Below, in pieces: positions 1-8,610 of a stretch of 16,985 bases of DNA (within the stretch, counting starts at the first letter, position 1; every line of letters starts with the position of its first letter). The notes beneath the pieces are model-generated. The model was not told the DNA's origin and ran no database searches. It saw only the letters and a program-made list of their open reading frames with translations. Made by a program: the position numbers and the translations under genes. Origin of the DNA: Aquimarina sp. Lineage in GTDB: Bacteria; Bacteroidota; Bacteroidia; Flavobacteriales; Flavobacteriaceae. Location of the stretch: NCBI GenBank assembly GCA_020628975.1, contig JAHDEF010000002.1:1671-18655 (forward strand), given 5' to 3'.

Positions 1-843
1 GTGTTTTTGAAGAAGGGGGTGATTTTTCTATAGATCAATTCTCAATTCCGTATGCGCCCTATACTTCTTTCGTAGGTATCAAATTACCGAAAGGAGACAA
101 AGCGCGAGGAATGCTTTTAACAGATACCCAGCACCCTATAAATATAGTAGCAGTAGATCCTAAGGGAAAACCGGTTGACACTAAAGTTCGCATCGATATT
201 TATAAAATAGAATGGAAATATTGGTGGGAAAAAAGCGGAGAAGAAGACCTTTCGAAATATGTGGGTAGTACGTATAAGAAACCCATACATACTGCTTATA
301 CGACAGTTAAAAATGGAGAAGCTATTTCTAATTTTGAAGTTAAATATCCTGAATGGGGAAGGTATTACGTTCGCGTTACCGATCAAAATAGTGGCCATGC
401 TACAGGTAAAATTATCTATATGGATTGGCCTGGTTGGGCAGGAAGAGCCAGTAAAGACAACCCTGGTGGTGCTAATATGCTCGTGTTTAGTACCGATAAA
501 CAGCAATATAATGTTGGGGAATCCGTAAAAGTCACTATTCCGACTTCAAACAAAGGACGTGCGTTGGTAAGTGTAGAATCAGGTTCAAGAGTAATTGAAA
601 CCTATTGGGTTGAAGCAGAAAAAGAAGCTACAGCATTTAGTTTTGTCGTAACTGAGGAAATGACACCAAATGTGTATATCAACGTTACTTTAATTCAGCC
701 TCACCAATACAAAGGCAATGATTTACCAATTCGATTGTACGGTATGACGCCAATTAGCGTGGAGAATCCAGCCACACATTTGTTTCCTGTCATAAAAATG
801 CCTGATGAATTGCATCCAGAAGAAACCGTAACGATTTTAGTGA

Positions 844-3117
844 GTGAAAGCAAAAGCGATGGAGTATACCATAGCAGTAGTCGATGAAGGCTTGTTGGAT
901 ATTACCCGTTTTAAAACGCCTAACCCTTGGAATACTTTTTACGCACGCGAAGCTTTAGGTGTACGTAGTTGGGATATGTACGATTATGTGATTGGAGCTT
1001 CTAGCGGAGAAATTGCAGGTTTACTAGAAATAGGAGGAGGTGATGAACTTTCTAACAAAGGCGGAAAAAAAGCCAACCGTTTTAAACCCGTAGTGAAATT
1101 TATGGGACCATTTTCTTTAGAAAAAGGAAAAGAGAATACACATACTTTTAAAATGCCGCAGTACGTTGGGTCGGTAAAAACGATGCTTGTAGCTTCTCAT
1201 GGTGAAGCTTATGGAAAGGTGAGTAAGGTCACTGCCGTAAAGCAACCCTTGATGGTGTTAAGTACATTGCCACGTGTGCTGAGTCCTGGTGAAAAAGTAA
1301 GCGTTCCTGTAAATGTATTTGCGATGAGTGATGATATAAAAAACGTATCACTTTCTATTAAAACCAAAGGAGTGATAGCGGTCAACGGAGCTTCAAAAAA
1401 ACAACTTAATTTTAGTGAAGCTGGCGAAAAATCGGATTATTTTGAACTTAGCGTGCCTAACAAAATCGGCTATTCAGAAGTTGAAATACAGGCCGTTTCA
1501 GGGAGTCATATTGCAACTCATAAAGTGGAAATACAAGTACGTATTCCTAATCCACCAACAACTACAGTAATTGATAAAATTTTGGATGCCAATGAAATTT
1601 GGAATGCGGAATACACGATAAATGGTATAGAGGGAACCAATACCGCTTATTTAGAGGTGTCCAATATACCTGCAATTAATTTAGAAGAACGCTTAAAATA
1701 TTTAATTAGATATCCTCATGGGTGTGTTGAACAGACCACATCTTCGGGTTTTCCACAATTATTTTTAGAAAATATTACTGAATTAGATACGGAAAGCAAG
1801 CAAGAAATAAGTAAAAATGTTAAAGCGACTATCGATCGATTACTTCAATTTCAGCATACCAGTGGCGGCTTTGTGTATTGGCCAGGTAATTTAACAATTG
1901 ACGATTGGGCGAGCTCGTATGTAGGGCATTTTTTGTTAGAAGCTAAAGCTAAGGGTTATAATATTCCGTCGGGAGTTTTATCAAAATGGGTTTCTTATCA
2001 AAAAAATAAAGCTAATAGCTGGCAGAATCTGAGTGAGAATGCAAATCAGAGTGCAAATCAGAATGTAAGTCAAAATCGTTCGAATCGTAGTTTATTACAG
2101 GCTTATCGTTTATATACGTTAGCACTAGCTGGTAAGCCCGAATTGGGCGCTATGAATCGTTTAAAGGAAAATGATAAACTAAGCAATACTTCCATTTGGC
2201 GTTTAGCAGCAGCTTATGCTGTGGCTGGCCAAAAAGAAATCGCCAAAGCGCTTGTGTTCGGTAAGTCTACCAACGTGCCTTCATACAACGAAATGTCATA
2301 TAGTTATGGTTCAGGCATAAGAGATGAAGCTATGATTTTAGAAACCCTTGTGTTACTCGATGAAAAAGAAAAAGCATTTGATCTTATGAAGCAGATTTCT
2401 AAAACGTTGGGGTCGAAACAATGGCTAAGTACTCAAACAACCGCTTACGCACTTATTGCTGTTTCTAAATTAGTTTCATCAGGAAATAGTTACTCAAACA
2501 ATGCCCTAAGTTATTCGAGCGAAATAAATGGAGGGAAATCTATTCTTTTCAATGCTGAAAAATCGATAAGCCAAAATGCGTTACCTACTAAAAAGATTAT
2601 TAATAAGTTGGAATTGAAAAATACCTCTGGAGGAGTACTATTTGCGAAACTGGTTACCAAAGGCATTCAAAATATAGGTTTAGAAACCGATTTGAGTAAC
2701 GACCTTCAAATGTGGGTAGCTTACAAGGATTTAGATGGAAAAGAAATAAATCCAAAAAGTTTGAAACAAGGAGATGATTTTAAAGTAGAAGTAACTTTGA
2801 AAAATTCTGGTTACCGCGGTGACTACGAACAATTAGCCCTCACTCAACTATTTCCGTCAGGTTGGGAAATTCAAAACATAAGAAATGATAAAATTGGGGA
2901 TAAGCATATAAAAGATTCTCCAGAGTATATGGATGTTCGCGATGACCGTATTCATTATTATTTCGATCTGAAACAAGGGGAGCAAAAGACATTTGTGAGT
3001 CTGTTAAATGCAGCATATTTAGGGAAATTTCATTTGCCTTCTATTTATTGTGAAGCCATGTATGATAATTCTATCAACGCAAAAAAAGCAGGAAGCTGGG
3101 TTGAGGTGGTTAAGTAA
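844..3117 (+). CDS. Alpha-2-macroglobulin C-terminal fragment with intact thioester motif
   Basis: This is the downstream open frame of the broken macroglobulin gene. It can be read from GTG 844 or ATG 859, but neither looks like a real start, since the frame opens inside a conserved domain. In order it shows the segment VVDEGLLDITRFKTPNPW near residues 13-30 and macroglobulin beta-domains to about residue 260. The thioester motif CVEQ follows (bases 1723-1734, residues 294-297, in HGCVEQTTS), then the helical thioester domain with GGFVYWPG. A C-terminal receptor-binding-like domain ends at residue 757. Cys and Gln of the thioester are both present, so the protein would be of the covalent-trapping type if the frame is restored. 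An Asn/Gln/Ser-rich stretch at residues 399-414 is encoded by a short tandem repeat. On its own the fragment lacks a signal peptide and would not be exported. Confidence 0.75.
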   Translation: MKAKAMEYTIAVVDEGLLDITRFKTPNPWNTFYAREALGVRSWDMYDYVIGASSGEIAGLLEIGGGDELSNKGGKKANRFKPVVKFMGPFSLEKGKENTHTFKMPQYVGSVKTMLVASHGEAYGKVSKVTAVKQPLMVLSTLPRVLSPGEKVSVPVNVFAMSDDIKNVSLSIKTKGVIAVNGASKKQLNFSEAGEKSDYFELSVPNKIGYSEVEIQAVSGSHIATHKVEIQVRIPNPPTTTVIDKILDANEIWNAEYTINGIEGTNTAYLEVSNIPAINLEERLKYLIRYPHGCVEQTTSSGFPQLFLENITELDTESKQEISKNVKATIDRLLQFQHTSGGFVYWPGNLTIDDWASSYVGHFLLEAKAKGYNIPSGVLSKWVSYQKNKANSWQNLSENANQSANQNVSQNRSNRSLLQAYRLYTLALAGKPELGAMNRLKENDKLSNTSIWRLAAAYAVAGQKEIAKALVFGKSTNVPSYNEMSYSYGSGIRDEAMILETLVLLDEKEKAFDLMKQISKTLGSKQWLSTQTTAYALIAVSKLVSSGNSYSNNALSYSSEINGGKSILFNAEKSISQNALPTKKIINKLELKNTSGGVLFAKLVTKGIQNIGLETDLSNDLQMWVAYKDLDGKEINPKSLKQGDDFKVEVTLKNSGYRGDYEQLALTQLFPSGWEIQNIRNDKIGDKHIKDSPEYMDVRDDRIHYYFDLKQGEQKTFVSLLNAAYLGKFHLPSIYCEAMYDNSINAKKAGSWVEVVK
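852..855 (+). other. Frameshift site in an AAAA run
   Basis: Upstream codons read GAA AGC AAA in one frame; downstream codons read GCG ATG GAG TAT ACC in another. Three As instead of four would join them as E-S-K-A-M-E-Y-T. Short homopolymers are common sites of replication slippage and of sequencing indels. The run is short and no stimulating hairpin was recognised, so programmed frameshifting is unlikely. Confidence 0.8.
2038..2073 (+). repeat. Three 12-bp tandem repeats inside the macroglobulin gene
   Basis: The three units are AATGCAAATCAG (2038-2049), AGTGCAAATCAG (2050-2061) and AATGTAAGTCAA (2062-2073). The first two differ at one base; the third is more diverged. They are in frame and encode NANQ, SANQ and NVSQ, continuing into a further Asn/Ser-rich tail. 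They lie about 105 residues after the thioester, probably in a surface loop of the helical thioester domain. Copy number could vary between strains without breaking the frame. Confidence 0.8.
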
Positions 3118-3198
3118 CCATATCGTTATCTACTTTAATAGGGTGAAAAACAATTCTAACAATTATAAAAGCGTGTATAAAGTCGGTTTGTGGGTAAA

Positions 3199-5529
3199 AT
3201 GATAAAAAAGTTTTTTAAGCGACACCTGTTTTTCAAAGGCTTAGGTGTGGTGGTGGTAGTTTGGTATCTTTTTTTTTCATTGCCAAAACCGCTTTTTAGT
3301 GCACCGACAAGCACCGTGCTTTTTGATGAAAATCATCAATTACTCGCAGCAAAATTAGCGGCTGACGAACAATGGCGATTTTCAGCAATAGATAGTGTAC
3401 CCAAAAAATTTGAAAGCTGCGTACTTCAATTTGAAGACGCCTATTTTAAATATCACCCAGGTTTTAATCCTATTGCTATATTGAAAGCATTGGTTACTAA
3501 TTTTAGAAAAAGAAAAATTGTTCGAGGTGGTAGTACCATTACAATGCAAACCCTGCGATTAGCTAGAGCTAAAAAAAGTAGAACTTTATATCAAAAATTC
3601 GTAGAGCTTATTCTTGCTACACGTTTGGAATTGAGGTATTCCAAAGAAGAAATTTTACAATTATACGCTTCTCATACACCTTACGGCGGAAATATTGTAG
3701 GTTTAAATGCTGCCGCATGGCGGTATTTTGGGAGAAGTCCACATCAATTGTCTTGGGGTGAAAGTGCTTTATTGGCAGTGCTTCCCAACGCTCCTTCGCT
3801 AATGCACCCAGGTAAAAATCGCCGACAGCTTCAAGAAAAAAGAAATCGTTTATTAGATAAATTGTTACAGCAAAAAATCATTGATAGTAGTACTTGTTTT
3901 TTAGCTAAGCAAGAGCAAATTCCTAATAAACCTAAAAAACTACCAAGCCAAACACAACACTTATTGCAGTATGCTATTAAAAAAGGCTATAAAGGACAAC
4001 AACTAGTTACTAGCATACAAAAAAACAAGCAACAGCAAACAGTCGATATTTTACAACGACATTATAAAAGATTAATTAGTAATCACGTTTATAATGCGGC
4101 TTGTTTAGTCGTTGATATAGATACGGGTAAGGTAATAACGTATGTAGGAAATACCCAACAGGGAAACGCAGGCTATGGAAAAGATGTTGATATTATACAA
4201 TCGCCAAGAAGTACGGGGAGTATTTTAAAACCTTTTTTATATGCTGCAGCTTTACAAGAAGGAAGTATATTACCTAATATGCTATTACCTGATGTGCCCA
4301 CTTACATTGCAGGCTATAGTCCAAAAAATTTCAGCAAATCTTATGACGGTGCAGTGCCAGCCAACCAAGCCCTTTCTCGATCATTAAATGTACCAGCCGT
4401 TCGAATGTTACGTGATTATAGTTATGAAAGATTTCATAATCTACTACGTAAATTAAATATCACCAGTATTTCGAAACCAGCTGATCATTATGGATTAAGT
4501 CTCATTTTAGGGGGAGCCGAAGCCAGTTTATGGGAATTAACAAATACCTATGCGCAATTGGCAAGAACGCTTAAAGTTGAGGAGGTGCAAACCCAAACTA
4601 CAAAAATGCCATCTATTGGATTTTTAAAATCAGAAGAAACAACATATAATGGGGAGGTGCCTCTTTCAAAACCTGCAGTCTATTTAATGCTTGACGCTAT
4701 GTTAGGTGTGCAACGCCCTGAGCAAGAAGATGGATGGCAGTACTTTGATAGATCACAACAAATTGCTTGGAAAACAGGCACAAGTTTTGGAAATCGTGAT
4801 GCTTGGTCTATAGGTGTAGGTGCTAAGTATGTCGTGGGCGTTTGGGTGGGGAATGCCGATGGTGAGGGGCGATCAGAATTGACAGGAACCAAATCAGCAG
4901 CACCGATTATGTTTGATGTATTTCGACAATTTGATACGCGTACTTGGTTTTTAGCTCCCGATGGTTTATTTGATATTGAAACCTGTAGTATTAGTGGCTA
5001 TAAAGCAGGTCAGTTTTGTGAAGAAACAACAAGTGTTTTAGCTCCTAAAAATGGATTGATTGCTCCAAGTTGTCCTTTTCATAAAAGGGTACACTTATCA
5101 TTAGATGGATTGTATCAATTGAATTCTTCTTGTGCCGAACCTTTTGAAATGCTTCACAAATCATGGTTTGTATTGCCGCCAACGATGGAATGGTATTATA
5201 AAAAAAAGTACAATAATTATGAAGAGTTACCCCCTTTCAAAATAGACTGTCAACAGCAAGATGCCACAGTTATGGAGGTAGTTTATCCTAAGAACTTTTC
5301 GAAATTATTTATTCCAAAAGAGCTTAATGGTCAGTTAGGAAAAATTATTTTTAAAATTGCTCATCGTCAAGAACACTCGTTGTTGTATTGGCATATTGAC
5401 AATGAATTTGTAGGTCAAACTTCTCGCTTTCATCAATTAGCTTTACAACCAAAACCAGGTAAACACCAGCTTACCTTGATTGATCAAAACGGGAATCGTC
5501 TAGAAAAATTCTTTGAAATACTTGAGTAA
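3199..5529 (+). CDS. pbpC: Penicillin-binding protein 1C (bifunctional transglycosylase/transpeptidase)
   Basis: This class A penicillin-binding protein polymerises glycan strands and crosslinks peptidoglycan on the outer face of the inner membrane. A membrane anchor lies near residues 12-30 (GLGVVVVVWYLFFSL). The GT51 glycosyltransferase domain follows, with the catalytic-Glu motif EDAYFKYHPG (Glu about 79) and RGGSTITMQ (about 109-117). The transpeptidase domain has SILK (Ser about 341), SLN (about 395) and KTGT (about 525). Roughly the last 130-150 residues form the BiPBP_C-type tail typical of PBP1C, not of PBP1A. The 776-residue length fits the family. ATG 3199 is chosen; an in-frame GTG at 3190 adds three residues and cannot be excluded. 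It lies 81 bp after the macroglobulin gene on the same strand and is probably co-transcribed. All catalytic motifs are intact even though the partner gene is frameshifted. Confidence 0.93.
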   Translation: MIKKFFKRHLFFKGLGVVVVVWYLFFSLPKPLFSAPTSTVLFDENHQLLAAKLAADEQWRFSAIDSVPKKFESCVLQFEDAYFKYHPGFNPIAILKALVTNFRKRKIVRGGSTITMQTLRLARAKKSRTLYQKFVELILATRLELRYSKEEILQLYASHTPYGGNIVGLNAAAWRYFGRSPHQLSWGESALLAVLPNAPSLMHPGKNRRQLQEKRNRLLDKLLQQKIIDSSTCFLAKQEQIPNKPKKLPSQTQHLLQYAIKKGYKGQQLVTSIQKNKQQQTVDILQRHYKRLISNHVYNAACLVVDIDTGKVITYVGNTQQGNAGYGKDVDIIQSPRSTGSILKPFLYAAALQEGSILPNMLLPDVPTYIAGYSPKNFSKSYDGAVPANQALSRSLNVPAVRMLRDYSYERFHNLLRKLNITSISKPADHYGLSLILGGAEASLWELTNTYAQLARTLKVEEVQTQTTKMPSIGFLKSEETTYNGEVPLSKPAVYLMLDAMLGVQRPEQEDGWQYFDRSQQIAWKTGTSFGNRDAWSIGVGAKYVVGVWVGNADGEGRSELTGTKSAAPIMFDVFRQFDTRTWFLAPDGLFDIETCSISGYKAGQFCEETTSVLAPKNGLIAPSCPFHKRVHLSLDGLYQLNSSCAEPFEMLHKSWFVLPPTMEWYYKKKYNNYEELPPFKIDCQQQDATVMEVVYPKNFSKLFIPKELNGQLGKIIFKIAHRQEHSLLYWHIDNEFVGQTSRFHQLALQPKPGKHQLTLIDQNGNRLEKFFEILE

Positions 5530-5545
5530 TCTTAATATTTTGAAG

Positions 5546-6544
5546 TTAGCGTGTTGATCCTCTTAATATTAATGAAGCAGGTAACATAATCTTTTCATTT
5601 AAATGTGCTTCGTAGTTTTTTATACGGTCAAGTAATAATTGACATGCCTTGCGCCCCATTTCTATACTAGATTGGTCGATGGTTGAAAGTGAAGGTTCTG
5701 TATATTCAGAAATAGGTTCATTACTAAAGCCAATAATAGAGATATCGTTGGGTATATTCTTGCCGATGCTTTTTAAATATTTCATAGCGCCAATAGCCGC
5801 GTGATCATTTGAGGCAAAAACAGCGTCTATAGAATTAGCTATCGGTTGTATTTTTTGAAAACCATCATTTTCTGATAAAGGAGAAGTAATTAAGTGTTGC
5901 TCTAAAATATCAACATTAGCTTCTTGTAATGCTCTTTTGTATCCGTTCATTCGATCTGCAAATATTTTAATGTTTTTCTCGCCGGCTAAATGGGCAATTT
6001 TTTTGCACCCAGAATCTATAAGGTGTTTTGTAGCATGGTAAGCTGCTTCTTCATCATTAATACTTACTGCTGTATTTTCATCTCCGCAAATGTAACGGTC
6101 AAAAAACACCAAGGGCATTTTATTTCTTCCTAGGCTAGTAAAATGATTTCCTTGTCTGGTTTGCATACTTATGGAAGCAAGTATGCCGTCAACTTGATAA
6201 GCTACTAAATTATCTAAGGATTTCTTTTCGCGCTCTAGTTCTTCTAAAGACTGTGCAATAAAAACATGGTATCCATTTTCTGAAGCTATTTCTTCAATAC
6301 CTGAAATGACATTAGAAAAAAAGTTACCTGAAATTTTAGGAACAATAACACCAATAATCATGGAATGTTGTTTCCTTAAATTAGCAGCCAAAATATTTCT
6401 ACGATACCCTAGCTCTTCAGCTTTCTGGATAACTTTTTCTTTTGTTTTTGCAGTTACCCGATTACTATTATTTAATGCTCTAGAAACGGTCGAACTGTCT
6501 ATTCCTAATGACTTTGCAATGTCATGAATAGTAATTTTTTGCAT
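5546..6544 (-). CDS. LacI-family transcriptional repressor
   Basis: This 332-residue cytoplasmic DNA-binding regulator has the classic LacI/GalR layout. An N-terminal helix-turn-helix (TIHDIAKSLGIDSSTVSRAL, residues about 4-23) is followed by a hinge helix (about residues 47-58) and a periplasmic-binding-protein-like effector domain. That domain starts at IGVIVPKISGNFFS, includes the segments VFFDR and FASNDHAAIGAM, and ends with SIIGFSNEPISEYTEPSLSTIDQ. The ATG at 6544 gives the expected short lead to the helix-turn-helix. It is transcribed away from the GH86 gene and converges with pbpC, 16 bp away. Its position next to a galactanase-sulfatase operon suggests it senses a sugar from agar or porphyran breakdown and represses GH86 and itself. 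The effector is unknown; the target is inferred from the two palindromic sites in the divergent region. Confidence 0.93.
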   Translation of the reverse strand: MQKITIHDIAKSLGIDSSTVSRALNNSNRVTAKTKEKVIQKAEELGYRRNILAANLRKQHSMIIGVIVPKISGNFFSNVISGIEEIASENGYHVFIAQSLEELEREKKSLDNLVAYQVDGILASISMQTRQGNHFTSLGRNKMPLVFFDRYICGDENTAVSINDEEAAYHATKHLIDSGCKKIAHLAGEKNIKIFADRMNGYKRALQEANVDILEQHLITSPLSENDGFQKIQPIANSIDAVFASNDHAAIGAMKYLKSIGKNIPNDISIIGFSNEPISEYTEPSLSTIDQSSIEMGRKACQLLLDRIKNYEAHLNEKIMLPASLILRGSTR

Positions 6545-6573
6545 GTTTAGTTAGTTGTATGGGGGATTTGGCA

Positions 6574-6606
6574 GAAAAGTAATTCATTTTAGTAAATAAA
6601 AGCAAA
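6574..6606 (-). promoter_or_regulatory. Predicted promoter of the lacI-family gene
   Basis: On the minus strand, TTTG (bases 6606-6603) is followed after 21 bp by TACTTTTC (6581-6574). This matches the Bacteroidota -33/-7 pattern TTTG and TAnnTTTG except for the last base. The predicted start of transcription is about 25 nt before the ATG at 6544. A degenerate operator-like site overlaps the -7 element. Confidence 0.5.
6578..6593. promoter_or_regulatory. Candidate secondary operator, overlapping the lacI -7 element
   Basis: Read on the minus strand this is ACTAAAATGAATTACT. It matches the perfect palindrome at 6646-6661 at 13 of 16 positions, including all of the first nine. One half-site is complete and the other is degenerate. 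It covers part of the predicted lacI-family promoter, which suggests negative autoregulation. Its centre is 68 bp from the centre of the perfect site. Confidence 0.45.
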
Positions 6607-6645
6607 TATTTTTGTCATTTATACTAGATTTATGGAGAATTAACT

Positions 6646-6661
6646 ACTAAAATGTTTTAGT
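6646..6661. promoter_or_regulatory. Candidate LacI-family operator (perfect 16-bp palindrome arms)
   Basis: The sequence ACTAAAATGTTTTAGT has two perfect 7-bp arms around a central TG. It lies 40 bp upstream of the GH86 start codon, in the region shared with the divergent repressor gene. Its size and symmetry suit a LacI/GalR dimer. No convincing -33/-7 pair for GH86 was found around it, so how it would block transcription is open. Confidence 0.55.
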
Positions 6662-6701
6662 GACTAATTAAATTTAAAACTTCAATTAAATTATTAATGA
6701 T

Positions 6702-8609
6702 ATGACTAAATCAATAGGGTTAATTTTTACTTTTCTAAGTTATATATCGTTCTCACAGGTAAACGTAATTATTGATTTAAATAGTATACATCAGGTAGAT
6801 AATATTAAAACTTTCGAAAGAGAAAAATGGATAACGACACATGCGGTCACTGAAGGACATGATTGGAAAGGGGAAATTGAAAAATTGAAATACATAACGA
6901 ATGATCTTGATGTTTATTTTGGCAGAAGCACAGGAACGTTTCAATATTACTCTACCCTAATTGAAGAAGATCCTAATAAGAAAGGTTACGCTGATCTTAG
7001 TAGTATAAAAAAAGTAGCCAGTCAATACAAAAAAAATTATGCGTTAACCAATGCTATTTACGCTTTTGAAAAAGGAGATATTATTAGAGCCGCACAACAG
7101 CAACCTTATTTTCCTAACGGAGAAAACCCTATGAAAAATGGGAACTGGTTTTTTTCTGCAGAAAATACAGAAAATAAACCTTTAGGTACGGCATCAGCTG
7201 AATATCAAGCACATTTTATAAATCACTTCTATGGAGATGGAGAAAAGTCTGGAGCTAAGCGTCCGAACTTTTATGAGGTGATGAATGAACCTTTATGGCC
7301 GTATATAGATATGGAAATGCATGGCGCAGCTTCTATTAAAGATATTTTTATTTACCACAAAACGGTTGCCGATGTGTTGCATAAAGAAGTAAAAGGCTTA
7401 CAAGTTGGCGGGTTTTGTACGGCTTTTCCTGATTTAGATAAAAATAATTTTAATCAGTGGGAAGAACGCTGGAAACTTTTTATTGACGAGATTGGTCCTT
7501 CTATGGATTTTTATTCCATTCACTTATATGACTTTCCCATTTATGGTGAAAAACAATTATATCGTAAAGGGGGAAGAAATGAAGCTACTATGGATATGAT
7601 TGAGCATTATAATTACTTAAAATATGGAGCAATAAAGCCTTGGATTATTAGTGAATACGGTGCGCAGACGCATAATTTAAATCGTGCCTCATGGAGTTCA
7701 CTTCGGGATTGGTATAATGTGGAAGCTTTCAATGCAATGTTAATGCAATTTTTGGATCGCCCGAATACTATTTTAAGAGCTATACCATTTGGTATACCCA
7801 AAGCAGAGTGGGGATTCAACAAAAATGAAAATGTACCTTACACATCAAGATTACTTCGAAAAAAGGGAGAACCAAAAAAATATAAAGGAGATTGGATTTG
7901 GACAGATTTCATCAAATTCTATGAGCAATGGAGTGAAGTGAAGGGAACCCGATTAGTTACAACAAGTAGCGATATTGATGTTCAGGTTCAATCGTATTTT
8001 AATGAGAAAGAGCTTTTTGTAGTCTTAAATAATATTGACGATCAAGCTCATAAAATTAATTTAGATTTAAAAGGAACATATAAGTTGGAACAATTAACTT
8101 CCAAACGCTTATTTCTTAAGAATGAGAAAACCAAATTGGCGGTGGAAATATTAGATGATTCAGAAACGCCAATACTTTTGCAAAAGGTAGAAACTGTTGT
8201 GTTAAAATTTATATTTCAAGAAGAAATACTGCCAGAAAATACACGAGTGGCACACAAACAATACGCTAAGGAATTTAAAGTACCTATTACGGAAAATCAA
8301 ATAGCTATTTCATTCACGCAACACATTGATACATCTGAAAATGCAGTGCTGCGTTTAGGTGTGGGAAGAAGTCATTCAGTAAGTCCATTTCCGTCAAAAA
8401 TTATGGTAAATGGTCAAAATACTCCTGTACCAAAAGATTTTAGAGGCGATATGCAATCAGATCGCGACAATTTTTTTAGTTTGCTCGAAATTCCTGTAAA
8501 CAAAACATTTTTAAATAATAATCGAAATACGATCGAAATACAATTTGCGGACTTAGGTGGATTTATTACTAGTTCGGCGCTTATTTCTTATGAAAAAAAA
8601 CATTTATAG
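6702..8609 (+). CDS. GH86 endo-galactanase (beta-porphyranase or beta-agarase)
   Basis: This endo-acting hydrolase cuts beta-1,4 links in agar-type galactans. Residues 1-19 form a type I signal peptide, probably cleaved after SFS. The mature start (NVIIDLNSIHQV, then TFEREKWITTHA and LDVYFGRSTGTF) has the characteristic GH86 N-terminal sequence. Two glutamates fit the retaining clan GH-A pair: the acid/base in FYEVMNEPLWPY (Glu196) and the nucleophile in WIISEYGAQ (Glu318), with HLYDFP between them. The rest, from about residue 410, is predicted beta-sandwich. The 635-residue length fits single-module GH86 enzymes; no carbohydrate-binding module or type IX secretion C-terminal domain was seen, so the enzyme may be periplasmic. 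It is the first gene of an operon with the sulfatase. Porphyran rather than agarose is suggested by the sulfatase neighbour but not proved. Confidence 0.85.
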   Translation: MTKSIGLIFTFLSYISFSQVNVIIDLNSIHQVDNIKTFEREKWITTHAVTEGHDWKGEIEKLKYITNDLDVYFGRSTGTFQYYSTLIEEDPNKKGYADLSSIKKVASQYKKNYALTNAIYAFEKGDIIRAAQQQPYFPNGENPMKNGNWFFSAENTENKPLGTASAEYQAHFINHFYGDGEKSGAKRPNFYEVMNEPLWPYIDMEMHGAASIKDIFIYHKTVADVLHKEVKGLQVGGFCTAFPDLDKNNFNQWEERWKLFIDEIGPSMDFYSIHLYDFPIYGEKQLYRKGGRNEATMDMIEHYNYLKYGAIKPWIISEYGAQTHNLNRASWSSLRDWYNVEAFNAMLMQFLDRPNTILRAIPFGIPKAEWGFNKNENVPYTSRLLRKKGEPKKYKGDWIWTDFIKFYEQWSEVKGTRLVTTSSDIDVQVQSYFNEKELFVVLNNIDDQAHKINLDLKGTYKLEQLTSKRLFLKNEKTKLAVEILDDSETPILLQKVETVVLKFIFQEEILPENTRVAHKQYAKEFKVPITENQIAISFTQHIDTSENAVLRLGVGRSHSVSPFPSKIMVNGQNTPVPKDFRGDMQSDRDNFFSLLEIPVNKTFLNNNRNTIEIQFADLGGFITSSALISYEKKHL

Positions 8610-8610
8610 C

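Larger units (their letters stand above)
1..3117 (+). pseudogene. Alpha-2-macroglobulin family protein, 5'-partial and frameshifted
   Basis: This is the C-terminal part of a large bacterial alpha-2-macroglobulin, an envelope protein thought to trap foreign proteases. Reading is open from base 3, so the ATG at 111 is an internal methionine and the true start lies left of the window. The first frame (3-887) encodes macroglobulin beta-sandwich domains (IPYAPYTSFVGIKLPKGD, then PINIVAVDPKGKPV). It ends at a TGA just where the conserved AVVDEGLLD segment should begin. That segment is present one frame over from 844. Removing one A from the run at 852-855 gives an uninterrupted VSESKAMEYTIAVVDEGLLD, which fits the family. 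Everything downstream to 3117 is intact, so the lesion is either recent or a sequencing error. pbpC follows on the same strand, the usual partner of this family. Family identity is secure; loss of function is not. Confidence 0.85.

Noticed and set aside
117..506. Open frame on the minus strand opposite the macroglobulin gene
   Set aside because: It is antisense to a conserved coding region and its translation shows no recognisable domain.
844..870. Programmed ribosomal frameshift in the macroglobulin gene
   Set aside because: The A run has four bases, no stimulatory structure was recognised, and programmed shifting is not a known feature of this family to my knowledge.
5530..5570. Direct repeat TCTTAATATT at 5530-5539 and 5561-5570 around the pbpC/lacI junction
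   Set aside because: It is only 10 bp of AT-rich sequence, the second copy lies inside the lacI-family coding region, and there is no target-site or insertion structure. Chance is the simplest explanation, and it forms no terminator stem.
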